Origin: Methylophaga thiooxydans DMS010
GTDB taxonomy: Bacteria > Pseudomonadota > Gammaproteobacteria > Nitrosococcales > Methylophagaceae
Length of the DNA: 64,000 bases
Direction: 5' to 3'
Assembly: GCF_000156355.1 (NCBI RefSeq)
Contig: NZ_GG657897.1
Span: 164,659 to 228,658 of the forward strand
Part shown: one piece after another, positions 46,852-55,882 of the stretch
Numbering within the stretch: position 1 is the stretch's first letter
How the letters are laid out: each line of letters begins with the position of its first letter
Program-made: the position numbers and the translations under genes
Notes under the pieces: generated by a model
The model's input: the letters and a program-made list of their open reading frames with translations, nothing else
The model's database searches: none
What the model was told of the DNA's origin: nothing

Positions 46852-46948
46852 AGTGGATCCTATAAATACGACATGGCTTATAATAACCCTTCAAACCCTT
46901 GTTAGAAACAGTTATTATCTCCGTTTATTGTCAAATTCAGGACTAACA

Positions 46949-47542
46949 ATGACCACTCGCAGCGCGACCGTAGCGCGAAATACGCTGGAAACCCAGATCG
47001 ATGTCTCTTTGAATCTGGATGGCAGCGGTCAATTCCAGGCAGAGACCGGCGTCCCTTTCCTTGATCACATGATGGAGCAGATTGCTCGTCACGGTTTATT
47101 TGATCTTTCAATAAAAGCCAATGGTGACTTACACATTGATGCTCACCACACTGTGGAAGATATCGGCATCACTATCGGTCAGGCCTTAAAGAAAGCACTC
47201 GGCGATAAAAAAGGCGTCGTCCGTTACGGTCATGCTTATGTGCCGTTGGATGAGGCATTATCTCGCGTTGTTTTGGATTTATCGGGTCGTCCTGGTTTTG
47301 AATTTAATGTCACCTTTAACCGTGACAAAATCGGCGAATTTGATGTCGATTTGTTCTATGAGTTCTTTCAAGGGCTGGTCAATCACGCGGGCGTGACATT
47401 GCACATTGACAACCTGAAGGGCCGTAACGCCCATCACATTGCCGAAACGATTTTTAAGGCCTTTGGTCGTGCTCTGCGTATGGCTGTGGCATTAGATCAA
47501 CGTGCTTTGGAACAATTACCCTCTACCAAAGGGGCGTTATAA
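46949..47542 (+). CDS. hisB: Imidazoleglycerol-phosphate dehydratase HisB
   Basis: 197 aa, monofunctional (without the phosphatase domain of E. coli HisB). Metal-binding histidines are visible in [24 protein letters not shown] and the repeat HAGV...[17 protein letters not shown]. Sixth reaction of histidine synthesis. First gene of hisBHAFIE. Start ATG 46949 is supported by the family N-terminus; the frame is open further to 46700, overlapping fnr. Confidence 0.97.
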   Translation: MTTRSATVARNTLETQIDVSLNLDGSGQFQAETGVPFLDHMMEQIARHGLFDLSIKANGDLHIDAHHTVEDIGITIGQALKKALGDKKGVVRYGHAYVPLDEALSRVVLDLSGRPGFEFNVTFNRDKIGEFDVDLFYEFFQGLVNHAGVTLHIDNLKGRNAHHIAETIFKAFGRALRMAVALDQRALEQLPSTKGAL

Positions 47543-47603
47543 TTTTTTGAACTAAAAAATTTATCGTCTCAATTACTCTAAGAAATTTGCATACAGGTCT
47601 AAC

Positions 47604-48245
47604 ATGCGTCGCGTAGCAGTTATCGACTATGGCATGGGCAATCTTCGCTCTGTCTCCAAAGCATTAGAAGCGGTTTCCAATAAGGTAACCGTAGAGGTTA
47701 CTTCGGATCCCAGTACCATCCTATCCGCCAGTCATGTGTTATTTCCCGGCGTCGGTGCAATCCGAGATTGCATTGCCGAGTTGCAACGCCTGCAGCTGGA
47801 TGAAGTTATCGCGCAAGCCGCGCAAACCAAACCCTTCCTGGGCATTTGTCTGGGTATGCAAGCGTTGTTAACACACAGCGAAGAAAACAATGGCACCACG
47901 GGTTTGAATATCATTCCAGGTGAAGTCACTTTGTTTGATAAACCGGTTGATGCTGAAGGCAATAAACTCAAAGTCCCGCATATGGGCTGGAATCAGGTTG
48001 AACAAACTTGTGCTCACCCTTTATGGAACAATATCGAACAAAATAGTCGTTTCTACTTCGTTCACAGCTATTTTGTCAGTCCTGCAGACGAGGCCGTCAT
48101 TGCTGGTACCAGTCGGTACCCAGAAAAATTTGCAGCGGCATTACATCGCGATAATATTTTTGCCGCACAGTTTCACCCGGAAAAAAGCCAGCGTGCTGGC
48201 CTGCAATTACTTGAAAATTTTGTAAACTGGGACGGTCAGAGTTGA
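47604..48245 (+). CDS. hisH: Imidazole glycerol phosphate synthase glutaminase subunit HisH
   Basis: 213 aa class I glutaminase that feeds ammonia to His[12 protein letters not shown] at the start, oxyanion PGVGA, nucleophile elbow FLGICLGMQ (Cys), and QFHPEKSQ carrying the catalytic His-Glu. Complete and normal length. It lies 61 nt downstream of hisB; the reading of the operon continues into hisA. Confidence 0.98.
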   Translation: MRRVAVIDYGMGNLRSVSKALEAVSNKVTVEVTSDPSTILSASHVLFPGVGAIRDCIAELQRLQLDEVIAQAAQTKPFLGICLGMQALLTHSEENNGTTGLNIIPGEVTLFDKPVDAEGNKLKVPHMGWNQVEQTCAHPLWNNIEQNSRFYFVHSYFVSPADEAVIAGTSRYPEKFAAALHRDNIFAAQFHPEKSQRAGLQLLENFVNWDGQS

Positions 48246-48273
48246 AACCCGCCCAATTAACGGAGAAAAAAAT

Positions 48274-49023
48274 ATGTTGTTAATCCCTGCCATTGATCTC
48301 AAGCAAGGTCACTGCGTGCGTTTGCGTCAGGGTCGAATGGAAGATAATACCGTGTTCTCTGAAGATCCTGTTGCGGTCGCACGGCAATGGGTAGAAGCCG
48401 GTGCGAAACGTTTGCATATGGTTGATTTGGATGGTGCCTTTGCTGGCAACCCAGTTAACGCCGAAGTGATTCACAAAATTTGTAAGACATTCCCTGAACT
48501 TGATGTGCAGGTTGGCGGCGGGATTCGTGATGAAGAAACCATTGAAACCTACCTGCATGCCGGTGTGCGTTATGTCATTCTCGGCACCAAAGCCATCAAT
48601 GCACCGCACTTTGTAGGTGATGTCTGTGCTGAATTCCCTGGCCACATCATCATTGGCCTTGATGCAAAAGACGGTAAAGTCGCGATTGATGGCTGGTCTA
48701 AACTATCGAATCACGATGTCATCGATATTGCCCAGCAATTTGAACAAGACGGTGTGGAAGCGATTATTTATACCGATATCAGCCGTGATGGCATGATGCA
48801 GGGCGTCAATCTGGAATCAACACGCAAACTGGCAAACGCCATTCAGATTCCTGTTATCGCATCAGGCGGTGTTACTGACTACAACGATATCGAAGCGTTG
48901 TGTGCTGCAGAAGATGAAGGTGTAATGGGCGCCATTTTAGGTCGCGCCATCTACGAAGGCACAATCGATCTTAAAAAAGGACAGGAACTGGCGGATAAGC
49001 TCAACCCACCGCTGGAGTTCTGA
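48274..49023 (+). CDS. hisA: Phosphoribosylformimino-AICAR-P isomerase HisA
   Basis: 249 aa TIM barrel. [16 protein letters not shown] contains the catalytic Asp; [23 protein letters not shown] and [12 protein letters not shown] are family marks of the two phosphate-binding halves. Isomerises ProFAR to PRFAR. 28 nt after hisH, 7 nt before hisF. Confidence 0.98.
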   Translation: MLLIPAIDLKQGHCVRLRQGRMEDNTVFSEDPVAVARQWVEAGAKRLHMVDLDGAFAGNPVNAEVIHKICKTFPELDVQVGGGIRDEETIETYLHAGVRYVILGTKAINAPHFVGDVCAEFPGHIIIGLDAKDGKVAIDGWSKLSNHDVIDIAQQFEQDGVEAIIYTDISRDGMMQGVNLESTRKLANAIQIPVIASGGVTDYNDIEALCAAEDEGVMGAILGRAIYEGTIDLKKGQELADKLNPPLEF

Positions 49024-49030
49024 TACCAAT

Positions 49031-49804
49031 ATGGGGCTCGCAAAACGTATTATTCCCTGCCTGGATGTCGACGCTGGTCGTGTAGTGAAAGGCGTACAGT
49101 TTGTTGATATTCGTGATGCCGGCGATCCAATCGAGGTGGCCAAACGCTACGATCTGCAAGGTGCCGATGAAATTACCTTTCTGGATATCACCGCCACCCA
49201 TCATCAACGGGACACTATGGTTCATGTCGTGGAAGCCGTTGCCAGCCAAGTTTTTATCCCACTCACGGTAGGGGGCGGGATTCGCACTGTCGAAGATATT
49301 CGTCGTATGCTCAATGCTGGTGCCGATAAGGTCGGCATTAATTCTGCTGCCGTTAAAAACCCCGAATTTGTTCGTGAAGCCGCCGACAAATTTGGTTCAC
49401 AATGTATCGTCGTCGCGATTGATGCCAAAAAAGTCTCAGCTGAAGGTGAAATCAATAAGTGGGAAATCTTTACTCATGGCGGTCGCCAACCTACCGGGAT
49501 TGATGCGGTGGAATGGGCAAAGAAAATGGTCGCCTTGGGTGCGGGGGAAATCTTGCTCACCAGTATGGACAAAGATGGTACCAAGTCCGGCTTTGATCTC
49601 GATCTTACCCGCGCTATCAGTGATGCCGTTGATGTGCCTGTTATTGCATCGGGTGGTGTTGGTAAACTGCAGGACCTGACCGACGGCATCAAGCTTGGTC
49701 ACGCCGATGCCGTTCTTGCCGCCAGTATTTTCCATTTTGGTGAACATACTGTCGCCGAGGCGAAACAACAGATGGCAAATCAAGGTATCGAGGTAAGACT
49801 CTGA
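49031..49804 (+). CDS. hisF: Imidazole glycerol phosphate synthase cyclase HisF
   Basis: 257 aa TIM barrel. [18 protein letters not shown] with the catalytic Asp at the start; [40 protein letters not shown] (second Asp) and [13 protein letters not shown] follow. Makes imidazole glycerol phosphate and AICAR with HisH. The stop overlaps the hisI start by 1 nt. Confidence 0.98.
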   Translation: MGLAKRIIPCLDVDAGRVVKGVQFVDIRDAGDPIEVAKRYDLQGADEITFLDITATHHQRDTMVHVVEAVASQVFIPLTVGGGIRTVEDIRRMLNAGADKVGINSAAVKNPEFVREAADKFGSQCIVVAIDAKKVSAEGEINKWEIFTHGGRQPTGIDAVEWAKKMVALGAGEILLTSMDKDGTKSGFDLDLTRAISDAVDVPVIASGGVGKLQDLTDGIKLGHADAVLAASIFHFGEHTVAEAKQQMANQGIEVRL

Positions 49805-50184
49805 TGGAATGGCTGGATAAGGTAAAGTGGAATCAAGATGGCTTGGTTCCCGTTATCACTCAAGAGTTTGAAACCAAACAGGTATTAACTTTAGCTTGGC
49901 TTAATAAAGAAGCATTAAGACTTTGCGCTGAAACTGGTCATGCTGTTTATTGGTCTCGCTCCCGACAAAAGCTCTGGCACAAAGGTGAGCAATCCGGTCA
50001 TCAGCAAATCATTCAGTCCATTCGCTTAGATTGTGATAACGACGCCGTATTGTTAGAAGTAATACAAAACGGCGGCATTGCTTGCCATACCGGCCGTCAT
50101 CATTGCTTTTACAACAAACTGGTAGACGATCGCTGGGAAGCGATCGAACCTGTATTGAAAGATCCCAAAGAGATTTACTCATGA
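49804..50184 (+). CDS. hisI: Phosphoribosyl-AMP cyclohydrolase HisI
   Basis: 126 aa, zinc and magnesium enzyme. [23 protein letters not shown] is the family core (seen as [14 protein letters not shown]), followed by DCDNDAVLL with the metal Asp residues and the Cys-rich [11 protein letters not shown] zinc site. Separate from hisE, unlike the hisIE fusion of enterics. It overlaps hisE by 4 nt (ATGA). Confidence 0.97.
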   Translation: MEWLDKVKWNQDGLVPVITQEFETKQVLTLAWLNKEALRLCAETGHAVYWSRSRQKLWHKGEQSGHQQIIQSIRLDCDNDAVLLEVIQNGGIACHTGRHHCFYNKLVDDRWEAIEPVLKDPKEIYS

Positions 50185-50501
50185 GCGATATCATCACCAA
50201 ACTGAATCACGTCCTTAATGAGCGCAAACACGCTGATGCTGATAGCTCTTATGTTGCCAGCCTCTACGCTGCAGGTATCGACAAGATCCTCAAAAAACTC
50301 GGTGAAGAGGCGGTAGAAACAGTGATTGCGGGCAAAGGTGGTGTGCGCGATGAAATCATCTATGAAACCGCGGATTTGTGGTTTCACAGTCTGGTATTAC
50401 TGGCGCATAATGATATTGATCCACAATTGATTCTGGATGAATTGGATCGTCGCTTTGGATTATCCGGTCTGGACGAGAAAGCCAGCAGGAGCAAAGAATG
50501 A
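50181..50501 (+). CDS. hisE: Phosphoribosyl-ATP pyrophosphatase HisE
   Basis: 106 aa MazG-like helical enzyme. [20 protein letters not shown] and [11 protein letters not shown]...[14 protein letters not shown] hold the Glu and Asp residues that bind magnesium. Second reaction of histidine synthesis. Start is ATG 50181 overlapping the hisI stop; stop overlaps the hinT start, also ATGA, so hisI-hisE-hinT are translationally linked. Confidence 0.97.
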   Translation: MSDIITKLNHVLNERKHADADSSYVASLYAAGIDKILKKLGEEAVETVIAGKGGVRDEIIYETADLWFHSLVLLAHNDIDPQLILDELDRRFGLSGLDEKASRSKE

Positions 50502-50836
50502 GTAACTGTTTATTTTGTAAAATTGTCAGTGGTGAAATTCCTTCAGACAAAGTGTTTGAAGATGAATGGATCTATGTATTCAAAGATATTGCCCCCAAAG
50601 CTGATGTGCATTTACTGATTATCCCCAAACAGCATATTGCACGACTGGATCAGACCACTGAAGCAGACGCTGCTCTATTGTCACATATGCTGCTAGCACT
50701 CCCTGCTTTAGCTAAACAGCAAGGATTGGAAACCGGATTTCGTACCATTATCAATACAGGACCAGGAGGGGGGCAGGAAGTCGACCACCTGCATATACAT
50801 TTACTCGGTGGTAAAAAACTGCCTGGCTTTAATTAG
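50498..50836 (+). CDS. hinT: HIT-family purine nucleoside phosphoramidase HinT
   Basis: 112 aa. [19 protein letters not shown] at the N-terminus and the histidine triad HLHIHLLGG near the C-terminus identify the group. Hydrolyses adenosine 5'-phosphoramidates. Its place between hisE and tatA is usual in gammaproteobacteria. Four-base overlap with hisE. Confidence 0.96.
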   Translation: MSNCLFCKIVSGEIPSDKVFEDEWIYVFKDIAPKADVHLLIIPKQHIARLDQTTEADAALLSHMLLALPALAKQQGLETGFRTIINTGPGGGQEVDHLHIHLLGGKKLPGFN

Positions 50837-50845
50837 GAGCACATT

Positions 50846-51088
50846 ATGGGTATCGGTGGTATCAGCATCTGGCAGTTATTGATTATTCTGGTGATCGTAG
50901 TGTTATTGTTTGGCACTAAAAAGCTACGCTCATTAGGTGGTGATCTGGGTAGCGCTATTAAAAATTTCAAAGACTCAATGCAAGAAGGCAAAGACTCGGC
51001 GGATGAAGACAAAGACGGTGTGATTGAACATGATGACAACGCTAGCCAACAGCACCGAGAGCAGGATAAGGATAAAACCTCCCGCTAA
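50846..51088 (+). CDS. tatA: Sec-independent translocase subunit TatA
   Basis: 80 aa. An N-terminal membrane helix ([18 protein letters not shown]) followed by [21 protein letters not shown], the hinge and amphipathic helix of TatA, then an acidic, charged tail. It forms the pore for folded twin-arginine proteins. 9 nt after hinT; first of tatABC. Confidence 0.96.
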   Translation: MGIGGISIWQLLIILVIVVLLFGTKKLRSLGGDLGSAIKNFKDSMQEGKDSADEDKDGVIEHDDNASQQHREQDKDKTSR

Positions 51089-51108
51089 CTTAAGCCAACA
51101 GGTCAACT

Positions 51109-51393
51109 ATGTTTGATATCGGTTTTTGGGAAATCCTATTGATTGCGGTCGTCGCCTTGATTGTGGTCGGTCCTGAGCGTCTTCCCAAATTAATCCGTGT
51201 TACCGGCTTATGGATTGGTCGGGCGCAGGCTTCTTTGCAATCAATTCGTAGTGAAATTTCTAAAGAATTGCGTGCACAAGAACTTAAAGATGCACTGAAA
51301 AAGCCTGACAATATGCCGGATCTCAACGAAAACATCGCCTTCCCGGACGATAGCAAACCGAACAAAGCAAAGGATAAAGACCAGAATGGATGA
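51109..51393 (+). CDS. tatB: Sec-independent translocase subunit TatB
   Basis: 94 aa. FDIGFWEILLIAVVALIVVGPERLP is the characteristic TatB N-terminus (Glu in the helix and GPERLP hinge). An amphipathic helix follows with RVTGLWIGRAQASLQSIRSE. Binds signal peptides together with TatC. Shorter than E. coli TatB (171 aa), but the tail is variable. Overlaps tatC by 8 nt. Confidence 0.95.
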   Translation: MFDIGFWEILLIAVVALIVVGPERLPKLIRVTGLWIGRAQASLQSIRSEISKELRAQELKDALKKPDNMPDLNENIAFPDDSKPNKAKDKDQNG

Positions 51394-52114
51394 TGATCAG
51401 CAACCGTTGATTTCGCATCTGGTTGAACTGCGCGATCGCTTATTGCGTAGCGTTCTGGTGGTTTTATTGGTTGCTGTTTGCCTATTTCCGTTTGCTAATG
51501 ATCTCTACATCTACTTGTCGGAACCGTTATTAAGGCATTTACCTGAAACCAGTTCCATGATCGCCACTGAAGTGGCCTCGCCGTTTCTGACCCCGTTTAA
51601 GCTGACCTTAAGCACTGCGATTATGATGGCAGTGCCATTTCTGCTTTATCAGTTATGGGCTTTTATTGCTCCCGGTCTCTATGAGCATGAACGTAAGCTT
51701 GTGTACCCATTATTGTTTGCCAGTACCTTGCTGTTTTTTCTCGGTATTATGTTCGCGTTTTATGTGGTTTTTCCGATAGTTTTGGGATTTTTAACACAGG
51801 CCGCACCGGAAGGCGTCGCGGTGATGACCGATATCAGTAGTTATCTGGACTTTGTTCTGAAATTATTTTTTGCCTTTGGGTTGGCATTCGAAGTTCCCAT
51901 TGCAACCGTATTGCTGGTCTGGACGGGTGCATCAAGCATTGAAAGCCTGAAGCAGAAACGCCCTTATATTATCGTCGGCGCCTTCGTCATTGGTATGTTG
52001 CTAACGCCACCCGATATTATCTCTCAAACCTTACTAGCAGTGCCTGTGTGGCTGTTATTTGAACTAGGCCTGCTGAGTGCCCGCTGGTTACCCAAAAAGT
52101 CGCAAGAAGACTAG
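51386..52114 (+). CDS. tatC: Sec-independent translocase subunit TatC
   Basis: 242 aa with six transmembrane helices. LISHLVELRDRLLRSV is the cytosolic N-terminus that recognises the twin-arginine motif; PFLLYQLWAFIAPGLYEHERK and a later GAFVIGMLLTPPDIISQTLL are family-typical. It is the receptor of the Tat system, needed for periplasmic redox enzymes such as folded cofactor-bearing proteins. The stop overlaps a convergent pentapeptide-protein gene by 4 bp. Confidence 0.97.
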   Translation: MDDDQQPLISHLVELRDRLLRSVLVVLLVAVCLFPFANDLYIYLSEPLLRHLPETSSMIATEVASPFLTPFKLTLSTAIMMAVPFLLYQLWAFIAPGLYEHERKLVYPLLFASTLLFFLGIMFAFYVVFPIVLGFLTQAAPEGVAVMTDISSYLDFVLKLFFAFGLAFEVPIATVLLVWTGASSIESLKQKRPYIIVGAFVIGMLLTPPDIISQTLLAVPVWLLFELGLLSARWLPKKSQED

Positions 52115-52461
52115 CCAGCGCTGCGCATACGTGTTCCATGCTCTAATGACAGTAAAATTTCCTGAGCGCTCACCTGTTCTGGAAAATAAGCACCAGAAAT
52201 TTTAGCCGCGTGAATGCTGGCCCCATTCATACTGATGCATTGACTAAAGTCTATGCCGCGCAAATCAGCCTGACGAAAATAACTATTGGAAAAGTCTAAA
52301 CCTTTTGCAATCAAGCCTTGCAGATTTAGGTGACGAAAATCGCATGAGGTTAAGTCCACCTGCTCACCTGCCGCAACACGTTGATTAAACTCATCAATCT
52401 TACCTTCACGCAATAAGCGGTAGAGCGGATGCTCCGATATCACAGGTGTCGTCATATTCAT
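52111..52461 (-). CDS. Pentapeptide-repeat protein
   Basis: 116 aa. After about 35 helical residues the sequence turns into A(D/N)LxG-like repeats (VDLTSCDFRHLNLQGLIAKG, GLDFSNSYFRQADLRGIDF), a short right-handed quadrilateral beta helix of five to six turns. Function unknown; some relatives mimic DNA and protect gyrase, but there is no basis to claim this here. Convergent with tatC. Confidence 0.85.
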   Translation of the reverse strand: MNMTTPVISEHPLYRLLREGKIDEFNQRVAAGEQVDLTSCDFRHLNLQGLIAKGLDFSNSYFRQADLRGIDFSQCISMNGASIHAAKISGAYFPEQVSAQEILLSLEHGTRMRSAG

Positions 52462-52591
52462 TCTCCTTTGAATTACTTTACTTAGATTACAACCTGTTTT
52501 GGGTGATTGTAAATGGTGGAAAAATGACGCTTCGCAGAGGATTTTATTGTGCTATGTTAATTGAAACTCTCAACGCAAAGAGGCGCTACGA

Positions 52592-52825
52592 ATGACAATC
52601 AAACAACACCTGATTGATGAAATTGAAGTATTACTGCAATTCCCTTTGGATAGTACGCAAGCTGGTATCAAAATTCACAATACCGCTAAAGAAGGCCTGA
52701 TTAATGCAGCACAAAACTTATTTGAAAAAGGGTTAATCACCCAACATGATGGTGGCTATCTGACCGATTTAGGTTATGAAGCGGCTGAGCACCTACAGCA
52801 TGCGCTGAGGATCATTACTTCCTAA
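52592..52825 (+). CDS. TIGR02647-family small protein
   Basis: 77 aa. The sequence (LLQFPLDSTQAGIKIH, NLFEKGLITQHDGGYLTDLG, AAEHLQ) matches my memory of the conserved TIGR02647 proteins of Pseudomonas and relatives, which look like winged-helix or MarR-like fragments of unknown role. Complete, with its end overlapping the convergent folA by 11 bp. Confidence 0.85.
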   Translation: MTIKQHLIDEIEVLLQFPLDSTQAGIKIHNTAKEGLINAAQNLFEKGLITQHDGGYLTDLGYEAAEHLQHALRIITS

Positions 52826-53306
52826 TTCGCTGATAACACTGAAAGCTGTAATCAAACTCATTGTTTTCATCTGCCTGATGGTCTTCAGAACTGATTAACA
52901 TCCAGTCCTGCTCAGACCATTCAGGAAACCAGGTATCCCCCGTCAAACTGGCATGCACCCGTGTCAGGTAAAGCGTATCTGCTAGCGGTAATAGTTGCTG
53001 ATATAGCGATGCACCGCCCATTACCATCATTTCTTCGGCATCACTGCATAAAGCCATCGCAGCTTCTATTGAATTGACCACCTCACAGCCGTCAGCCTGA
53101 TAATCCTGTTGTTTGGTCAACACGATATTTTGTCGTCCAGGTAAAGGCCTGCCTATCGATTCATGGGTACTTCTTCCCATTATGATGGGTTTCCCCATTG
53201 TGGTGCGACGAAAGTACTGCAAGTCAGCAGAAAGCTTCCACGGAAGATCATTCTCTCGTCCGATTAAACGTTGCTCATCCATTGCCACAATAATTGCTAT
53301 AGCCAT
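52815..53306 (-). CDS. folA: Dihydrofolate reductase
   Basis: About 163 aa. IIVAMDEQRLIGRENDLPW is the N-terminal core with the substrate-loop Trp, then YFRRTTMGKPIIMGRSTHESIGRPLPGR, and EMMVMGGASLYQQLLPLADTLYLTR with the NADPH Gly-Gly. The start is ATG 53306 or 53318 (three residues of difference to the family start each way); a weak GAGAG favours 53306. Makes tetrahydrofolate. It flanks the candidate origin on the left. Confidence 0.95.
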   Translation of the reverse strand: MAIAIIVAMDEQRLIGRENDLPWKLSADLQYFRRTTMGKPIIMGRSTHESIGRPLPGRQNIVLTKQQDYQADGCEVVNSIEAAMALCSDAEEMMVMGGASLYQQLLPLADTLYLTRVHASLTGDTWFPEWSEQDWMLISSEDHQADENNEFDYSFQCYQRIRK

Positions 53307-53383
53307 ACTAACTCTCATCTAAAAATACCTGCCAAGGATACCGTAAATAGGCAGCATAATAAGTCTTGTATAAATGCCCAATA

Positions 53384-53592
53384 AGATCGATCACAAGCTG
53401 TGGATAACTTTACCTGTGGATAAGTCGCATTTTTATCCACAAGAGATCCATTCCGCACGATCAAAGTTATCAACAAGCTAAGATCAAGTTAAGATACTGA
53501 ATTGACACGCTTAAACAGATCTATTCAACAATCCACAGGCATTAAACATTAACATCACTAAAAAAATATCTTTCTTTCTTTATGTTTAATTA
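53384..53592. other. oriC: Candidate chromosomal origin of replication (oriC)
   Basis: Between folA and priA stand three perfect DnaA boxes TTATCCACA: 53399-53407 (minus), 53415-53423 (minus) and 53433-53441 (plus). There is also TTATCAACA at 53467-53475 with one mismatch and a weaker one near 53529-53537. Six GATC sites fall in 137 bp (53385, 53389, 53445, 53459, 53482, 53518), far above chance. The right side (53541-53592) is AT-rich with TTT/AAA runs and could be the unwinding element. Box spacing, Dam-site density and AT block match gammaproteobacterial oriC. No dnaA gene is in view, so it could instead be a DnaA-titrating region. Confidence 0.75.
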
Positions 53593-55776
53593 ATGACTAG
53601 CATTCTTCAAATCGCCGTTCCTTGTCCACTGAGACAATTATTTGATTACCTTTCTGAGGAACCAGAAAATCATTGGCAAGCAGGAATGCGAGTTAGGATT
53701 AATTTCGCAAACCGTTCTTGTATTGGCATCGTCATAAAAGCTCGTGACGTAACAAACGATATCGATACAAGGAAATTAAAAGCTATTGATGAAAAGCTCG
53801 ACGACCAGGCATTAATACCTGAAGAAATCCTTCAAACAGTGTTATGGGTTAGCCGTTATTATCATCACCCTCTCGGAGAATGCTTCCAGGCAGCCCTACC
53901 AAAACAACTTAGAAAGGGTGAAACGAGTGATTTACAGCTAGAAAACTGGTGGTTTAAAACCGATCAGCAAAGCAATAAGAAATTAGGAACAAAGCAGCAA
54001 GCCTGTATCGACTTTTTAAACGATTACCCTGATGGGATTAGTCAGGCTGCAATGAAAGCCCATTTAGGCACTGTTCTCTCATCGTTAAAAGCGCTCGAAC
54101 AAAAAAATCTAGTCAAACAAGAACCCTTTCCCAAACTGCCCATTGCTCAGGTTGAACTCAGTGTTCCATTTGAGCTGAATAATAAACAAAAAACTGTGAT
54201 TGAAGCGGTGTGGCAAAAAAAAGCCCAATTCCAACCGTTTTTGCTAGAAGGTATTACCGGAAGTGGTAAAACCGAGGTCTATACTGAGCTCACAGAAAAG
54301 ATCATCGCGGAAGGAAAGCAGGTCTTAATTCTAATTCCTGAAATCGGTTTAACCGGGCAATTCGTTGACCGTTTCAAGAAACGCTTAAATACCAATATTG
54401 TAGTGTTGAACTCTGCAGTATCCGATGGTGATCGCAAGCAAGGCTGGCTATTAGCGAAACGCGGATTGGCAAAAGTCATTATCGGAACGCGATCTGCAGT
54501 CTTTACACCCTTGCCCGATGCAGGCCTCATCATCATTGATGAAGAACATGACGCTTCCTACAAACAGCAAGATGGTTTGAAATACCACGCCCGTAATGTC
54601 GCCTTAATCCGTGCTCAAAAAAGAGGGATCCCAGTATTAATGGGCAGTGCGACCCCTTCCTTGGAAAGTTTGTACCAAGTCGAACAACAACGTTATCAAT
54701 TACTGCAACTGAAGCAGCGTGCAGGTGGCGCAGCATTACCTAAAGTACAGCTAATCGACAGTAATGCTGCACATCCTGATCATGGCTTAAGTCAGTTATT
54801 GCTAAAAAACATGCATCAGCATTTGAATGCCGGCAATCAAGTTATTTTATTTATCAATCGCCGCGGCTATGCGCCAGTATTGATGTGTCATGACTGTGGT
54901 TGGCAAGCGAAGTGTCAGCATTGTGATGCCAGAATGGTCGTGCACCAGCAACGCAACATCCTGTTTTGTCATCACTGTGGTTTTATACAACGGTTGCTTG
55001 AAGCATGCCCTGAGTGTGAGTCTAAACAACTTAAAAGCTATGGCGCCGGTACCGAAAAAATAGAACAGGTTTTACAAAAACTCTTTCCTGACACAGCTGT
55101 GGTCAGGGTGGATCGGGATACCACGCAACGGGTGAATGCCTTTAACGATATCGTTGCAGACATCAAACAGGGGCAGGCTAGAATTTTGGTAGGCACACAA
55201 ATGCTGGCCAAAGGTCATGATTTTCATGATGTGACCTTAGTTGGTGTTTTAGATACGGATCAAGGCTTATACAGTGCTGATTTTCGTGCAACCGAGAATT
55301 TGGCACAAATGATCACCCAAGTGACGGGTCGAGCAGGGCGAGGAGATAAAAAAGGGGAGGTGATAATACAAAGTCAGCAACCTCAGCATCCTTTCTGGGA
55401 AAGTTTAATCCAACAGGGCTATAAAAAAACCGCACAGGATTTATTGCAAGAGCGTATTGATATGGCAATGCCCCCGGTTTCTAACTGGGCTGTGATTCGT
55501 GCTGAAGCGCAAGAACGCCATCAGGCCATGGATTTTCTACAAGCCGTCACCAGTATTTTGCACTCGACACAACAACAGCACGTTTTAATTCTCGGTCCAG
55601 TACCCGCAATTATGGAAAAAAAGGGAGGCCGTTTCCGCGCTCAACTTTTACTGACTTGCCAACAACGCAAACCCTTACATCAATTACTTGATCAACATAT
55701 TCAGGCAATTGGCAGTCATAAACTGGCACGGAAACTCAGGTGGTCAATTGATATCGATCCGATGGATCTACTCTGA
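53593..55776 (+). CDS. priA: Primosomal protein PriA (replication restart helicase)
   Basis: 727 aa, normal length. An N-terminal 3'-DNA-binding domain (about 1-105) and a winged helix are followed by helicase lobes with GITGSGKTEVYTEL (Walker A, about 220), IIDEEHDASYKQ (DEEH), GSATPSLES and VTGRAGRGDKKGEV. Between lobes the zinc-binding CHDCGW, CQHCDA, CHHCGF and CPEC pairs are intact. It restarts stalled forks and loads DnaB. Its start codon is right at the edge of the candidate origin. Confidence 0.98.
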   Translation: MTSILQIAVPCPLRQLFDYLSEEPENHWQAGMRVRINFANRSCIGIVIKARDVTNDIDTRKLKAIDEKLDDQALIPEEILQTVLWVSRYYHHPLGECFQAALPKQLRKGETSDLQLENWWFKTDQQSNKKLGTKQQACIDFLNDYPDGISQAAMKAHLGTVLSSLKALEQKNLVKQEPFPKLPIAQVELSVPFELNNKQKTVIEAVWQKKAQFQPFLLEGITGSGKTEVYTELTEKIIAEGKQVLILIPEIGLTGQFVDRFKKRLNTNIVVLNSAVSDGDRKQGWLLAKRGLAKVIIGTRSAVFTPLPDAGLIIIDEEHDASYKQQDGLKYHARNVALIRAQKRGIPVLMGSATPSLESLYQVEQQRYQLLQLKQRAGGAALPKVQLIDSNAAHPDHGLSQLLLKNMHQHLNAGNQVILFINRRGYAPVLMCHDCGWQAKCQHCDARMVVHQQRNILFCHHCGFIQRLLEACPECESKQLKSYGAGTEKIEQVLQKLFPDTAVVRVDRDTTQRVNAFNDIVADIKQGQARILVGTQMLAKGHDFHDVTLVGVLDTDQGLYSADFRATENLAQMITQVTGRAGRGDKKGEVIIQSQQPQHPFWESLIQQGYKKTAQDLLQERIDMAMPPVSNWAVIRAEAQERHQAMDFLQAVTSILHSTQQQHVLILGPVPAIMEKKGGRFRAQLLLTCQQRKPLHQLLDQHIQAIGSHKLARKLRWSIDIDPMDLL

Positions 55777-55882
55777 AACTCGAACCGTTAAGTTAAACCT
55801 TGCCAAAACAAGGATGTAATCCACCCTGTGGATCGGGTAAAATGCGCGACACCATTCAATTTGCATTCAAGGCTTCACAACG

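Noticed and set aside
46700-46948. Extended HisB N-terminus overlapping fnr
   Set aside because: Only the part from ATG 46949 matches the family; the extension is the complement of fnr coding sequence.
55800-55850. TGTGGATC near 55829 as another DnaA box
   Set aside because: One mismatch at a critical end, isolated, and no GATC cluster or other boxes nearby.
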